Shown here piece by piece: positions 39,397-48,672 of a stretch of 64,000 nt of DNA. The notes under the pieces are model-generated. The model had not been told where the DNA came from and made no database searches. It worked only from the letters and a program-made list of their open reading frames with translations. The stretch's first letter is position 1. Each line of letters begins with the position of its first letter. Source of the stretch: Azospira oryzae. GTDB taxonomy: Bacteria; Pseudomonadota; Gammaproteobacteria; Burkholderiales; Rhodocyclaceae. The DNA lies in the NCBI RefSeq assembly GCF_004217225.1, contig NZ_SHKM01000002.1, positions 315,307 through 379,306 of the forward strand, given 5' to 3'. The position numbers were made by a program, and so were the translations under genes.

Positions 39397-40569
39397 TCAT
39401 GCCGTTTCGGCAAATAGCTCCCGGCCGATCAGCATACGGCGGATCTCGCTGGTGCCGGCGCCGATCTCGTAGAGCTTGGCGTCGCGCCACAGGCGGCCGG
39501 TGGGGTATTCGTTGGTGTAACCGACGCCGCCCAGGGTCTGGATGGCCTCGCCGGCCATCCAGGTGGCCTTTTCGGCGGAGTAGAGGATGGCGCCGGCGGC
39601 GTCCTTGCGCAGACTGCGGGCATGGTCGGCCCGGTCGCAGGCCTGGCCCACGGCATAGACGTAGGCCCGGGTGGCCTGCCAGGTGGAATACATGTCGGCC
39701 AGCTTGCCCTGCATCAGCTGGAATTCGCCGATGGGGGTGCCGAACTGTTCCCGCTCGTGCAGGTAGGGCAGCACCACGTCCATGCAGGCCGCCATGATGC
39801 CCAGGGGGCCGCCGCAGAGCACGGCCCGCTCGTAGTCGAGGCCGCTCATCAGCACCTTGGCGCCGTTGCCGACGCCGCCGAGAACGTTCTCCTCCGGCAC
39901 CTCGCAGTCGTCGAAGAACAGGGGGAAGGTGTTGGAGCCGCGCATGCCCAGCTTGTCCAGGTGGGTGCCGTGGCTGAAGCCCTTGAAGCCCTTTTCCACG
40001 ATGAAGGCGGTCATGCCCTTGGCGCCGGCGTTGAGGTCGGTCTTGGCGTACACCACCAGGGTGTCGGCATCGCCGCCGTTGGTGATCCACATCTTGGAAC
40101 CGTTGAGGACGTAACGGTCGCCCTTCTTCTCCGCCTTGAGCTTCATGGAGACCACGTCGGAACCGGCATTGGGCTCGGACATGGCCAGGGCCCCGACCTG
40201 CGTGCCGGAGATCAGGCCGGGCAGGTACTTGGCCTTCTGGGCCGCAGTGCCGTTGCGGCGGATCTGGTTCACGCACAGGTTGGAGTGGGCGCCGTAGGAG
40301 AGGCCCACGGAAGCGGAGGCCCGGGAGATTTCCTCCATGGCCACGATGTGGGCCAGGTAGCCCATGGCAGTGCCGCCGTATTCCTCCTCGGCGGTCATGC
40401 CGAGCAGGCCCAGGTCGCCGAATTTCTGCCACAGGTCGGCGGGGAACTCGTTGTCCCTGTCGATCTGGGCCGCCCGGGGGGCGATTTCCTTTGCTGCGAA
40501 GGCGCGCACGGTGTCGCGCAGCATCTCGATGGTTTCACCGTGGCCGAAGTCCAGGCTGGGAATGTGCAT
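39397..40569 (-). CDS. liuA: Isovaleryl-CoA dehydrogenase
   Basis: This 390-residue enzyme converts isovaleryl-CoA to 3-methylcrotonyl-CoA. The catalytic Glu is in [17 protein letters not shown], the position used by isovaleryl-CoA dehydrogenase, while the C-terminal [12 protein letters not shown] has no Glu at the position used by other ACADs; together these pick out the IVD subgroup. [16 protein letters not shown] and [10 protein letters not shown] are also typical. The start at 40569 has AAAGGAG upstream. Confidence 0.94.
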   Translation of the reverse strand: MHIPSLDFGHGETIEMLRDTVRAFAAKEIAPRAAQIDRDNEFPADLWQKFGDLGLLGMTAEEEYGGTAMGYLAHIVAMEEISRASASVGLSYGAHSNLCVNQIRRNGTAAQKAKYLPGLISGTQVGALAMSEPNAGSDVVSMKLKAEKKGDRYVLNGSKMWITNGGDADTLVVYAKTDLNAGAKGMTAFIVEKGFKGFSHGTHLDKLGMRGSNTFPLFFDDCEVPEENVLGGVGNGAKVLMSGLDYERAVLCGGPLGIMAACMDVVLPYLHEREQFGTPIGEFQLMQGKLADMYSTWQATRAYVYAVGQACDRADHARSLRKDAAGAILYSAEKATWMAGEAIQTLGGVGYTNEYPTGRLWRDAKLYEIGAGTSEIRRMLIGRELFAETA

Positions 40570-40719
40570 TTGTCTCGCTCCTTTGGATTTTTTCCTTTCC
40601 CAGACCACCCGTGGCTTTGTCGCCTTCGCCTCGCCGTGCTGTTCGCACTGTCTTCGGCTTGGCTTCGCGCCACGAGCGGCCTGGAAAAGGAATTGTTTTG
40701 TGATACCGCTTGTTACGGC

Positions 40720-41184
40720 TTATTCCTTGTGGCTTGTCTCATGTTTTTCTTTTTTACCGTGCATGGTCATGATGGTCTGCTGCATGACCGCGCACAGGGT
40801 CTTCTTGCCGTCTTTCACTGCAAACACCTCGGCCCGGGTCACGGTCAGGGTGCGGCCGTATTTCAGCACCGTGCCCTGGGCGATGAGCAGTTCCCCGTCG
40901 GCCGGGGCCAGCAGGTTCATCTTGTATTCCACCGTCAGCACGCTGGCGTCGGCGGGCGTCAGGGTGTTGGCGGCATAGCCGGCGGCGGAATCGGCAATCA
41001 TGCCGACCACGCCGCCGTGGATGAAGCCGTGCTGCTGGGTCACCTCCGGCTTGTGGGGCAGGTGGATCTCCGTGTAGCCCGCCTCCACCACCGGCATGGT
41101 GGCCCCGATCAGGGCCATGGCCTGCTGGCGGTGGAAGCTGTCCCGCACGCGGGTGGCGAAATCCGGATCGCTGGGGTGGTGCAT
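40720..41184 (-). CDS. PaaI-family hotdog thioesterase
   Basis: The 154-residue hotdog protein has QQHGFIHGGVVGMIADSAAGYAA (part), with the HGG turn and catalytic acid of the PaaI group, then MNLLAPADGELLIAQGTVLKYGRTLTV. It should hydrolyse acyl-CoA thioesters and may relieve CoA trapping. It is the first gene downstream of the palindromic operator at 41237-41254, so it probably leads the liu transcription unit. Confidence 0.87.
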   Translation of the reverse strand: MHHPSDPDFATRVRDSFHRQQAMALIGATMPVVEAGYTEIHLPHKPEVTQQHGFIHGGVVGMIADSAAGYAANTLTPADASVLTVEYKMNLLAPADGELLIAQGTVLKYGRTLTVTRAEVFAVKDGKKTLCAVMQQTIMTMHGKKEKHETSHKE

Positions 41185-41236
41185 CTGGTCTCCTCCGGCG
41201 CATTGTTGCGCTCTCTGGGATGCTATTGAATGTTAC

Positions 41237-41254
41237 GTTGACGTAAACGTCAAC
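41237..41254. promoter_or_regulatory. Palindromic operator candidate for the MerR-type regulator LiuR
   Basis: GTTGACGTAAACGTCAAC is a perfect 18-bp palindrome (8-bp arms, 2-nt centre) 53 bp upstream of the thioesterase start and just after the merR gene. On the minus strand the arm TTGACG could double as a -35 element with CAATAG 19 bp on as a weak -10, the stretched geometry MerR regulators act on. ACGT-containing palindromes are recalled for LiuR; exact consensus not checked. Confidence 0.68.
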
Positions 41255-41269
41255 TACCGCTGAAAACCT

Positions 41270-41740
41270 TCAGCCGGCCGCCTTGCCGGCGCTGGCCGCT
41301 CCCTGGCTGCGGCCGGCCTTTTCCAGGGCTTCGGCCTCCACCAGATGCTCGCGGCAGACGGCTTCGATGGTCTCGATCTCGGCCAGAACGGCCTCGATGT
41401 CCTCCCGCTGCTGCTCCAGGGCGGCCCGCCGTTCCGACAGCACGTCGAGCAGGCGGGTCAGCTGGTCGGTCTCGTCCCGGGCCACGTCGTACATGTCGAT
41501 CAGGTCCCGGATCTCGGCCAGGGACAGGCCCAGGCGCTTGCCCCGCAGGGCCAGCTTGAGGCGGGTGCGGTCACGCTTGGTATAGACCCGGTTGCGCCCT
41601 TCCCGGTTGGGCGCGAGCAGGCCCTGGTCCTCCCAGAAGCGGATGGTGCGGGGCGTGATGTTGAACTCCCGGGCCAGGTCCGAAATGGTGAAGGTCGGGG
41701 TGGCGGCAGCAGGCTCGGCCGCTTCGCTAACGGTGCTCAC
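41270..41740 (-). CDS. liuR: MerR-family regulator of leucine/isovalerate catabolism (LiuR-type)
   Basis: From the GTG at 41740 (GGAG about 11 nt upstream) the protein has 156 residues; an in-frame start at 41812 is possible but less likely. A MerR helix-turn-helix (TISDLAREFNITPRTIRFWEDQGLL, part shown; about 17-42) is followed by the second helical pair and a long dimerisation coiled coil (about 90-140). The effector region is short and lacks the Cys set of metal-sensing MerR proteins. Location at the head of the leucine genes supports LiuR. Confidence 0.82.
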   Translation of the reverse strand: MSTVSEAAEPAAATPTFTISDLAREFNITPRTIRFWEDQGLLAPNREGRNRVYTKRDRTRLKLALRGKRLGLSLAEIRDLIDMYDVARDETDQLTRLLDVLSERRAALEQQREDIEAVLAEIETIEAVCREHLVEAEALEKAGRSQGAASAGKAAG

Positions 41741-41976
41741 GTCGGCGCATCTCCGGAGAAAGTGGGGCGGGTTGGGAAAAGTGACGGGAGAGTTAAACAG
41801 ATGCCCCGCCATTTTTCAATCGATACGACGGATACCCGCCGCCGCCAAAGGCCGGCCGGGATCGCCCCGGGACCAGCCGCCTGTCATGTTGGCGTAAGGG
41901 AACTGGGCTTCAATGGCCCTTGTACCGGGGTATAGTTAAAAACTCCAATAACGCCCCTGCCACCCCACTCCTGTCC

Positions 41977-43011
41977 ATGAAACCATCGCTGCACCTGCCC
42001 TTTTCCGAGCCCCCGGCCCCCGGCACCACCCTGGAAGTGGCGCCCGGCATCCTCTGGCTGCGCATGCCCCTGCCCTTCGTCCTCAACCACATCAACCTGT
42101 GGCTGCTGCGGGACGGCGACGGCTGGGTGGTGGTAGACACCGGCTTCGGCCTGCCCGACATCCAGGCCATCTGGGAAGCCGTCCTGGCCGGCCTCGACGG
42201 CCCCATCACCGGCATCGTCGTCACCCATTTCCACCCGGATCACCTGGGCTTGGCCACCTGGCTGCAGGAGCGCTCCGGCGCCCCGCTGTACATGACCGCC
42301 GGCGAATACCTGACCGGCCACGCCGTCTGGCACGAAATCGGCGGCCACGGCACCGCCCCTATGCTGGCCCAGTTCCGCGTGCACGGCCTCGACGCGGAGC
42401 GCTGCGCCGCCCTGGAGCAGCGGGGCAACGGCTATCGCAAGGGAGTGCCGGCCATGCCCCAGACCTACCACCGCCTGTTCGACGGCGACACCCTGGAGAT
42501 CGGCGGCCGGCGCTGGCAGGTCATCGTCGGCCACGGCCATTCGCCCGAGCACATGTCCCTTTACTGTGCTGATTCCAACGTGTTAATTTCAGGTGACATG
42601 CTGTTGCCGAAAATTTCCACCAACATCAGCGTTTATGCGGTCACCCCCCGGGACAACGCCCTGGAGCATTACCTGGATTCCCTGACCCGCTTCGCCCGGG
42701 AATGCTCCGACGAATCCCTTGTGCTGCCCTCCCACGGCCTGCCCTTCAAGGGCATCCGCCAGCGGGTGGACGACCTGCACGGGCACCACGACGAACGCCT
42801 GGCCGTGCTGGAGGAGAACTGCAGCGAACCCCGTAGCGCCGCCGAGCTGCTCGCCGCCCTGTTCCCGCGGGCCCTCGACACCCACCAGACCATGTTCGCC
42901 ATGGGCGAGGCCATCGCCCACCTGAATTACTTGGAGCAATCCGGCCGCCTCACCTGCCAGCAGGGCGCGGACGGCATTCTCCGGTATGTCCGGAAACAAA
43001 CCACGCATTGA
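41977..43011 (+). CDS. MBL-fold metallo-hydrolase with C-terminal winged-helix-like region
   Basis: The 344-residue enzyme has THFHPDHLG (about 83-91), VGHGHSPEHMSLY and ISGDMLLPKIS as metal-site segments, and PSHGLPF before a helical C-terminal domain. It resembles the LACTB2/RNase Z-like hydrolase group and the enzyme at 26094, with an insertion of about 30 residues. It starts at ATG 41977 after a TATAGT (41931-41936) that may be a -10 element. phaC follows 18 bp later, so they may be co-expressed. Confidence 0.85.
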   Translation: MKPSLHLPFSEPPAPGTTLEVAPGILWLRMPLPFVLNHINLWLLRDGDGWVVVDTGFGLPDIQAIWEAVLAGLDGPITGIVVTHFHPDHLGLATWLQERSGAPLYMTAGEYLTGHAVWHEIGGHGTAPMLAQFRVHGLDAERCAALEQRGNGYRKGVPAMPQTYHRLFDGDTLEIGGRRWQVIVGHGHSPEHMSLYCADSNVLISGDMLLPKISTNISVYAVTPRDNALEHYLDSLTRFARECSDESLVLPSHGLPFKGIRQRVDDLHGHHDERLAVLEENCSEPRSAAELLAALFPRALDTHQTMFAMGEAIAHLNYLEQSGRLTCQQGADGILRYVRKQTTH

Positions 43012-43029
43012 CCAAGAAGGGGATTCACG

Positions 43030-44859
43030 ATGTCGCAGCAGACCCAACAGGAAGACCACAACCTCCCCAACCCGGCCGAGCTGGCCAAGTCCTACGCCGA
43101 AGTGGCCCAGCGCGCCTCCCGCCTGCTGACCCAGTTCATGGAAAAGAAGGCCGCCGAGGGCATCAATCCGCCCAGTGACGAGATGGGCATCGCCAAGGCC
43201 TTCATGGACCTGTCCTCGCGCCTGCTGGCCAATCCCTACAAGCTGGCCCAGACCCAGATGAACATGATGTGGGACTACTTCTCCCTGTGGCAGGGCTCCA
43301 TGCTCAAGATGATGGGCATGCCGATCCAGCCCATCGCCGCACCGGCCAAGGGCGACAAGCGCTTCCACGACGAGGACTGGGAACAGCATTTCCTCTTCGA
43401 CTACATCAAGCAGTCCTACCTCATTGCCTCCCGCCACATCCACGACACCGTGTGCTGCGTCGAGGGCCTGCCGGACGAAGCCCAGAAGAAGGTGGCCTTC
43501 TACACCCGCCAGTATGTGGACGCCCTGTCCCCCTCCAACTTCGCCTTCACCAATCCGGAAGTGTTCCGCGAGACGGTGAAGAGCCACGGCCAGAACCTGG
43601 TCAAGGGCCTCAACAACCTGCTGCAGGACATCGAAGCCGGCGACGGCCAGCTGCGCATCCGCATGACCGACACCAGCGCCTTCGAGCTGGGCAAGAACGT
43701 GGCCACCACCCCGGGCAAGGTCGTCTTCCAGAACGACCTGTTCCAGCTGGTGCAGTACGAGCCCACCACCAAGGAGCAGTACAAGAAGCCCCTGCTGATC
43801 GTGCCGCCCTGGATCAACAAGTTCTACATCCTGGACCTGCGCGAGAAAAACTCCCTGGTGAAATGGGCCACCGACCAGGGCCACACCACCTACATCATCT
43901 CCTGGGTCAATCCGGACGCCCACCTGGCCCAGAAGACCTTCGAGGACTACGTCACCGAGGGCACCCTGGCGGCCATCGCCGCCGTGGAAAAGGATACCGG
44001 CGAGAAGCAGATCGACGTGGCCGCCTACTGCATCGGCGGCACCCTGCTGGCCACCACCCTGGCCTACATGGCGGCGAAGAAGGACAACCGGGTGGCCTCC
44101 GCCACCTTCTTCACCACCATGATCGACTTCTCCAATCCGGGCGAGTTGGGCGTCTTCATCGACGAGCAGCAGGTCTCCAGCCTGGAGCACAAGATGGCCG
44201 AGCGGGGCTATCTGGAAGGCAGCGAGATGGCCATGACCTTCAACCTGCTGAAGGCCAACGACCTCATCTGGTCCTTCGTGGTGAACAACTACCTGCTGGG
44301 CAAGGACCCCTTCCCCTTCGACCTGCTCTACTGGAACAGCGACTCCACCCGCATGCCCTACGCCATGCACAGCTTCTACCTGCGCAACATGTACATGGCC
44401 AACAAGCTGAAGGAGCCGGGCGGCATCAGCATCGCCGGGGTGCCCATCGACATTTCCAAGATCAAGGTGCCCGCCTACTTCATCTCCACCGTGGAAGACC
44501 ACATCGCCCCGTGGAAGAGCACCTACCTGGGGGCCAAGCTGTTCTCCGGCCCGGTGCGCTTCGTTCTCGGCGGCTCCGGCCACATCGCCGGCATCGTCAA
44601 TCCGCCGGCCGCCAACAAGTACGGCTTCTGGATCAACGACGCCGCCAAGCTCCCCGCCACCGCCGACGACTTCCTGGCCGGCTCCACCCAGCATCCGGGT
44701 TCCTGGTGGACCGACTGGAACGAATGGGTCACCAGCCTGGACGGCGGCAAGAAGGTGGCGGCGCGCAAGCCCGGCGCCGGCAGCCTCAAGGTGCTCGAGG
44801 AGGCCCCCGGCTCCTACGTCAAGTTCCGGCTCGACACCCAGAAGAAGGAATCGGCCTGA
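43030..44859 (+). CDS. phaC: Class I poly(3-hydroxyalkanoate) synthase
   Basis: The 609-residue synthase polymerises 3-hydroxyacyl-CoA into storage polyester granules. The lipase-like box AAYCIGGT puts the nucleophilic Cys at 334, the Asp at 490 (STVEDHIAPW) and the His at 518 (GGSGHIAGIVNPP), completing the triad. The N-terminal helical PhaC_N region spans about 1-230. phaA and phaB are not adjacent; the thiolase at 38145 might supply acetoacetyl-CoA. A strong terminator follows. Confidence 0.95.
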   Translation: MSQQTQQEDHNLPNPAELAKSYAEVAQRASRLLTQFMEKKAAEGINPPSDEMGIAKAFMDLSSRLLANPYKLAQTQMNMMWDYFSLWQGSMLKMMGMPIQPIAAPAKGDKRFHDEDWEQHFLFDYIKQSYLIASRHIHDTVCCVEGLPDEAQKKVAFYTRQYVDALSPSNFAFTNPEVFRETVKSHGQNLVKGLNNLLQDIEAGDGQLRIRMTDTSAFELGKNVATTPGKVVFQNDLFQLVQYEPTTKEQYKKPLLIVPPWINKFYILDLREKNSLVKWATDQGHTTYIISWVNPDAHLAQKTFEDYVTEGTLAAIAAVEKDTGEKQIDVAAYCIGGTLLATTLAYMAAKKDNRVASATFFTTMIDFSNPGELGVFIDEQQVSSLEHKMAERGYLEGSEMAMTFNLLKANDLIWSFVVNNYLLGKDPFPFDLLYWNSDSTRMPYAMHSFYLRNMYMANKLKEPGGISIAGVPIDISKIKVPAYFISTVEDHIAPWKSTYLGAKLFSGPVRFVLGGSGHIAGIVNPPAANKYGFWINDAAKLPATADDFLAGSTQHPGSWWTDWNEWVTSLDGGKKVAARKPGAGSLKVLEEAPGSYVKFRLDTQKKESA

Positions 44860-44879
44860 TCCTGGCAGGCCGCAAAAGC

Positions 44880-44908
44880 AAAGGGTGCCGACGGCGCCCT
44901 TTTTTTTC
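44880..44908. terminator. Intrinsic terminator after phaC
   Basis: A 9-bp stem AAGGGTGCC / GGCGCCCTT (one G-T pair) with a 3-nt loop runs into T8. It lies between the convergent phaC and GGDEF genes. Confidence 0.88.
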
Positions 44909-44932
44909 AGCCGGCGTGCCGGCCGGCTCCGC

Positions 44933-46282
44933 CTACATCTGGGCCACCTGGTTGCGGCCGTGGCGCTTGGCCTGGTAAAGGGCGCTGTCGGCCCGGGCCA
45001 GCACCGCATCGAAATTCGGATCGCCGGCCCGGAAGCCGGTGACACCGATGCTGACCGTGTAGGCGATGGTGAGGCCGTTACAGTGGGCCGGCTGGCCGGC
45101 GATGGTCTGGCACAGGCGCTGGCCCAGGGCGAGGCCGCCATCCTGGTCGGTATCGGGGGAAAGGATGCAGAATTCCTCGCCGCCGATGCGGCCGAAGAGG
45201 TCCACCTGGCGCAGCAGGATGCCGGTGCGGCGGGAAAAGTCCCGCAGCACCGCATCGCCGACGCCATGGCCGTAGGTGTCGTTGATGTGCTTGAAGTAAT
45301 CCAGGTCCAGCATCAGCACCGAGGCCGGATTGCCGGCCCGGTTGAAGCGGGCCATCTCCTGTTCGGCCAGGCGCAGGAAGCTCTGCCGGTTGCATAGCCC
45401 GGTGAGGGCATCGGTGGTGGCCAGCTGGCGCAGTTCGTCCTCCAGCTGCTTGGCCTGGGTGATGTCCAGCATGAAGCCGCTCCACACCGCCGACTGGCCC
45501 GGCTCGATGACGTTGGGGCGAGACGAGAGGCGCAGCCACTTCTGCCGCCCCGAGGGGGTGAGGATGCGAATCTCGCTGCTGAACTGGCTGGCACTGCGGT
45601 TGGCGGCCTGCTCCTCCTGGCGCAGGCGGGGCAGGTCCTCCGGATGCACCAGCTGCCAGAAGCACTCCATGTTGGCCATCAGCACCTCGGCCGGCACTTC
45701 GAAGATTTCCTCGCAGCGGGAGTTGAGGTAGAGGAAACGGCTGTCGCCGTCGCCGTGCAGGATGTAGTCGTAGAGCACGCAGGGGACGGTGCGGGCAAGG
45801 CGCTCGAAGCGCTCCTGGCTGGCGGCCAGCTCCCATTCGGTGCGCTTGCGCTGGTCGATGTCGGCAATGTTGCCCACCAGGCCGGTGGTGCGGCCGTTGG
45901 CGTCCACCAGAGCCTTGCCGGTGAGGTTGCCCCAGAACTCGCTGCCGTCCCGGCGCCGGTAGAGGCGCTCCACGTCCACATGGCCGACGCCCCGGGCCAT
46001 GGTGTTGAGCATGTTCTGCCGCCCCGCCTCCCGTTCCAGGGGATGGATCAGACTCACATACTCGCTACCCATCAACTCCTCCAGGGTGTAGCGGAAGAGG
46101 TCGGCCATGCGCCGGTTGGCGTGGACGATGCGCCCGCTCATGTCGAGCAGGAAGATGCCGACGCTGGAACTGTCGTAGATCGCCTGCAGCAGCGAAGTGT
46201 CGTCAGCGATACGCTTCTTCATCTGTGGGGCCCCCCATTTTTGCGGCTGCCTTTCTTTGCCGAGGCGGCAGCCTGAGGACAT
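44933..46282 (-). CDS. PAS-PAS-GGDEF diguanylate cyclase
   Basis: The start at 46282 is chosen because GGAGAGGAGG ends 6 nt before it; the ATG at 46222 has no such site. The 449-residue soluble protein has two PAS domains (about 30-150 and 155-280, each closing with a DI.Q/DITQ motif) and a GGDEF domain. GGEEF is intact, and an RxxD inhibitory site (RQVD) lies five residues before it, so it should make c-di-GMP with product feedback. It lacks membrane segments. Divergent from the phosphodiesterase-like gene at 46361. Confidence 0.9.
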   Translation of the reverse strand: MSSGCRLGKERQPQKWGAPQMKKRIADDTSLLQAIYDSSSVGIFLLDMSGRIVHANRRMADLFRYTLEELMGSEYVSLIHPLEREAGRQNMLNTMARGVGHVDVERLYRRRDGSEFWGNLTGKALVDANGRTTGLVGNIADIDQRKRTEWELAASQERFERLARTVPCVLYDYILHGDGDSRFLYLNSRCEEIFEVPAEVLMANMECFWQLVHPEDLPRLRQEEQAANRSASQFSSEIRILTPSGRQKWLRLSSRPNVIEPGQSAVWSGFMLDITQAKQLEDELRQLATTDALTGLCNRQSFLRLAEQEMARFNRAGNPASVLMLDLDYFKHINDTYGHGVGDAVLRDFSRRTGILLRQVDLFGRIGGEEFCILSPDTDQDGGLALGQRLCQTIAGQPAHCNGLTIAYTVSIGVTGFRAGDPNFDAVLARADSALYQAKRHGRNQVAQM

Positions 46283-46360
46283 GGTATTCCTCCTCTCCGG
46301 TTTCTGCACGGCAGGCGCCGCCGTGCTAGCCTGAAAGGAAACGGCAGCACGGAAACACAC

Positions 46361-47521
46361 ATGTACCTTCCCGATTACGACGGCGGCAGCATCGCCAACC
46401 TCATGGCCTCCCTGGCCCGGGCCTGCGGCAGCTCGGCCAGCCCCTGCCCGCCCCTGGCCGAACTGCCCCCGGCCCGCCTGGCCGCCTTCAGCAACCTGGT
46501 GCTGCTGGTGGTGGACGGCCTCGGCTACGACCTGCTGGCGGAGCGCCCCGGGCCCCTGGCCCCCTATCTGCGCGGCCATCTCACCTCGGTCTTTCCCAGC
46601 ACCACCGCCGCCGCCATTCCCACCTTCATGACCGGCCTGCCTCCCAGCCGGCACGGCCTCACCGGCTGGCACATGTGGCTGCGGGAAGTAGGCGCCCTGC
46701 TCGCCATCCTGCCCCTCAGCGCCCGTCCCGGCGCGCCCCTGGCGGAGCCCCTGCCGCCCCGGGCCGAGCTGCCCCAGCGCCTGTTCCGGCACGACACCCT
46801 GTACCAGTCCATGGACCGCACCAGCTACGTGGTGTCGCCCCATTTCATCGCCGACAGCCCCTTCAACCGTTACCACAGCCGGGGCGCCGTGAAGCAGCCC
46901 TACCACGGGCTCGACGGCCTCTTCGCCGCCCTCGGGCAGCTCACCGCCAAGGCCGGCCGCAAGTTCGTCTACGGCTACTGGCCCGACTACGACAGCGCCG
47001 CCCACGAACACGGCTGCCGCAGTCCCCAGGCCCTGGCCGCCGTGGATGCCTTCGCCACGGCCTTCTGCGCCTGGCTCGAGCAGATCCGGGGCAGCGACAC
47101 CCTGGTCCTGGTCACCGCCGACCACGGCTTCATCGACTGCCCGCCGGAGCGGCAGATCGCCCTGGCCGACCATCCCCTGCTGGCCGAATGCCTGGCCCTG
47201 CCCCTCTGCGGCGAACGACGGGCTGCCTGGTGCTACCTGAAGCCGGGCAAGGCCCCCGTGTTCGAGGCCTACGTGCGCCAGCACCTGACCCATGCGGCCC
47301 GGGCCGTGCCCCGGGAACAGCTGCTGGCCGAAGGCTGGTTCGGGCCCGGCCCCTGCCACCCGGAACTGGCGGCCCGCATCGGCGACTACGCCCTGCTCAT
47401 GGCCGACGACTGGGTCATCCACGACACCCTGCCCGGGGAGACGCCCTACACCCTGATCGGCCACCACGGCGGCCTCAGCCCGGCGGAAATGCGGGTGCCC
47501 CTGCTGGTGGCCCGGCCCTAG
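46361..47521 (+). CDS. Alkaline phosphatase-superfamily phosphodiesterase/nucleotide pyrophosphatase-like protein
   Basis: In this 386-residue protein the N-terminal LLVVDGLGYD provides a metal-binding Asp, TSVFPSTTAAAIPTFMTG contains the catalytic Thr/Ser region, YWPDYDSAAHEHG the second metal cluster, and TADHGFID plus GHHGG the remaining ligands. This is the type I phosphodiesterase/phosphatase pattern. No signal peptide is evident, so it probably acts in the cytoplasm. The endonuclease V gene follows 9 bp later. Confidence 0.83.
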   Translation: MYLPDYDGGSIANLMASLARACGSSASPCPPLAELPPARLAAFSNLVLLVVDGLGYDLLAERPGPLAPYLRGHLTSVFPSTTAAAIPTFMTGLPPSRHGLTGWHMWLREVGALLAILPLSARPGAPLAEPLPPRAELPQRLFRHDTLYQSMDRTSYVVSPHFIADSPFNRYHSRGAVKQPYHGLDGLFAALGQLTAKAGRKFVYGYWPDYDSAAHEHGCRSPQALAAVDAFATAFCAWLEQIRGSDTLVLVTADHGFIDCPPERQIALADHPLLAECLALPLCGERRAAWCYLKPGKAPVFEAYVRQHLTHAARAVPREQLLAEGWFGPGPCHPELAARIGDYALLMADDWVIHDTLPGETPYTLIGHHGGLSPAEMRVPLLVARP

Positions 47522-47530
47522 GCTGCGCCC

Positions 47531-48184
47531 ATGCACCCGTGGAACCTGAGCCCGGCCCAGGCCCGGGCGCTGCAGCTGGAACTGGCAGCCCGGGTGGAAC
47601 GGCAGGACCGGCTCGGCCCCCTGCGACGGGTGGCCGGGGTGGACGTGGGCTTCGAGGACGGCGGCGCCGTCACCCGGGCCGCCGTGGCGGTGCTCGACTT
47701 CCCCGCCCTGACGCCGGCGGCCCAGGCGGTGGCCCGGGTGCCCACCACCTTTCCCTATGTGCCCGGTCTGCTCTCCTTCCGCGAAGGGCCGGGGGTGCTG
47801 GCGGCCCTGGGGCAACTGGAGGCCCTACCGGACCTCCTCCTGTGCGACGGTCAGGGCATCGCCCACCCGCGCCGGCTGGGCATCGCCAGCCACCTGGGAG
47901 TGCTGCTTGATGTGCCCAGCATCGGCGTCGGCAAAAGCCGGCTCACCGGCTGGCACGAGGCCGTGGGGCCGGAGAAGGGGGACTGGGTGCCCCTGTGGGA
48001 CAGGCGGGGCGGCAGCGAAGTGATCGGCGCCGTGCTGCGCAGCCGCCGCGGCTGCCTGCCCCTGTATATCTCCATCGGCCACCGGGTCAGCCTGGCCACC
48101 GCCATCGAGCTGGTGCTGGCCTGCACGCCCCGCTACCGGCTGCCGGAAACGACGCGCCAGGCCCACCGCCTGGCCTCGGGCTGA
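47531..48184 (+). CDS. nfi: Endonuclease V (deoxyinosine 3'-endonuclease)
   Basis: This 217-residue nuclease nicks DNA one phosphodiester 3' of deoxyinosine and other deaminated bases. GVDVGFED near residue 40 gives the first catalytic Asp, [10 protein letters not shown] the conserved wedge region and Glu, [21 protein letters not shown] the second Asp and metal site, and GVGKSRLTG follows. It is probably co-transcribed with the upstream phosphodiesterase-like gene. Confidence 0.93.
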   Translation: MHPWNLSPAQARALQLELAARVERQDRLGPLRRVAGVDVGFEDGGAVTRAAVAVLDFPALTPAAQAVARVPTTFPYVPGLLSFREGPGVLAALGQLEALPDLLLCDGQGIAHPRRLGIASHLGVLLDVPSIGVGKSRLTGWHEAVGPEKGDWVPLWDRRGGSEVIGAVLRSRRGCLPLYISIGHRVSLATAIELVLACTPRYRLPETTRQAHRLASG

Positions 48185-48238
48185 GGCCGGCGCCGCGCCG
48201 CTACAAGGAAGAGATGAAAGGGAAACGGCGCCGGGCGG

Positions 48239-48574
48239 CTAGTCCCGGGCCGGCTGCTCGGCATCGTTGAGTTCGTAGGCGTCGGCCACGTAGCCGTGGC
48301 CCTTCATCAGGACCACGATGATGCAGGCGATGGCCAGGGTGAACACCAGGGTCCAGTGCAGGACGACGACGCTGATGGCCAGGATGTCGGCCGTCTGCAA
48401 CTGCTTCTCCACCTGGGCCAGGGAGCCTTCCAGGGGCACCAGGCGCATGGCCAGGGCGGCCAGGGCCGGCAGCAGGGTGCCGATGAGGGCGATGCGGGGC
48501 AGCTTGCGCAGCAGGGTCCATTCGAAGCCCGAGGCTTCCCGCCGGCTGCCCGGCAGACGATGCAACATGCCCAT
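48239..48574 (-). CDS. Small two-helix membrane protein
   Basis: The 111-residue protein starts at ATG 48574 with GGGAGGG 5 nt upstream. Two hydrophobic segments (about 28-47 and 68-92) are separated by a short acidic loop, with a charged C-terminal tail (GYVADAYELNDAEQPARD). I do not know its family. It lies 98 bp after a chemoreceptor gene on the same strand and may belong to its transcript. Confidence 0.7.
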   Translation of the reverse strand: MGMLHRLPGSRREASGFEWTLLRKLPRIALIGTLLPALAALAMRLVPLEGSLAQVEKQLQTADILAISVVVLHWTLVFTLAIACIIVVLMKGHGYVADAYELNDAEQPARD

Positions 48575-48672
48575 GATGCCCTCCCGCAGAAACGGCGCCG
48601 CCGGCCGGCGGCACCTGTTCCTAAGAATAGCAAAAGGGGCCGGGGGTTCCCCGCGACCCGTTGCCGCAAGCC

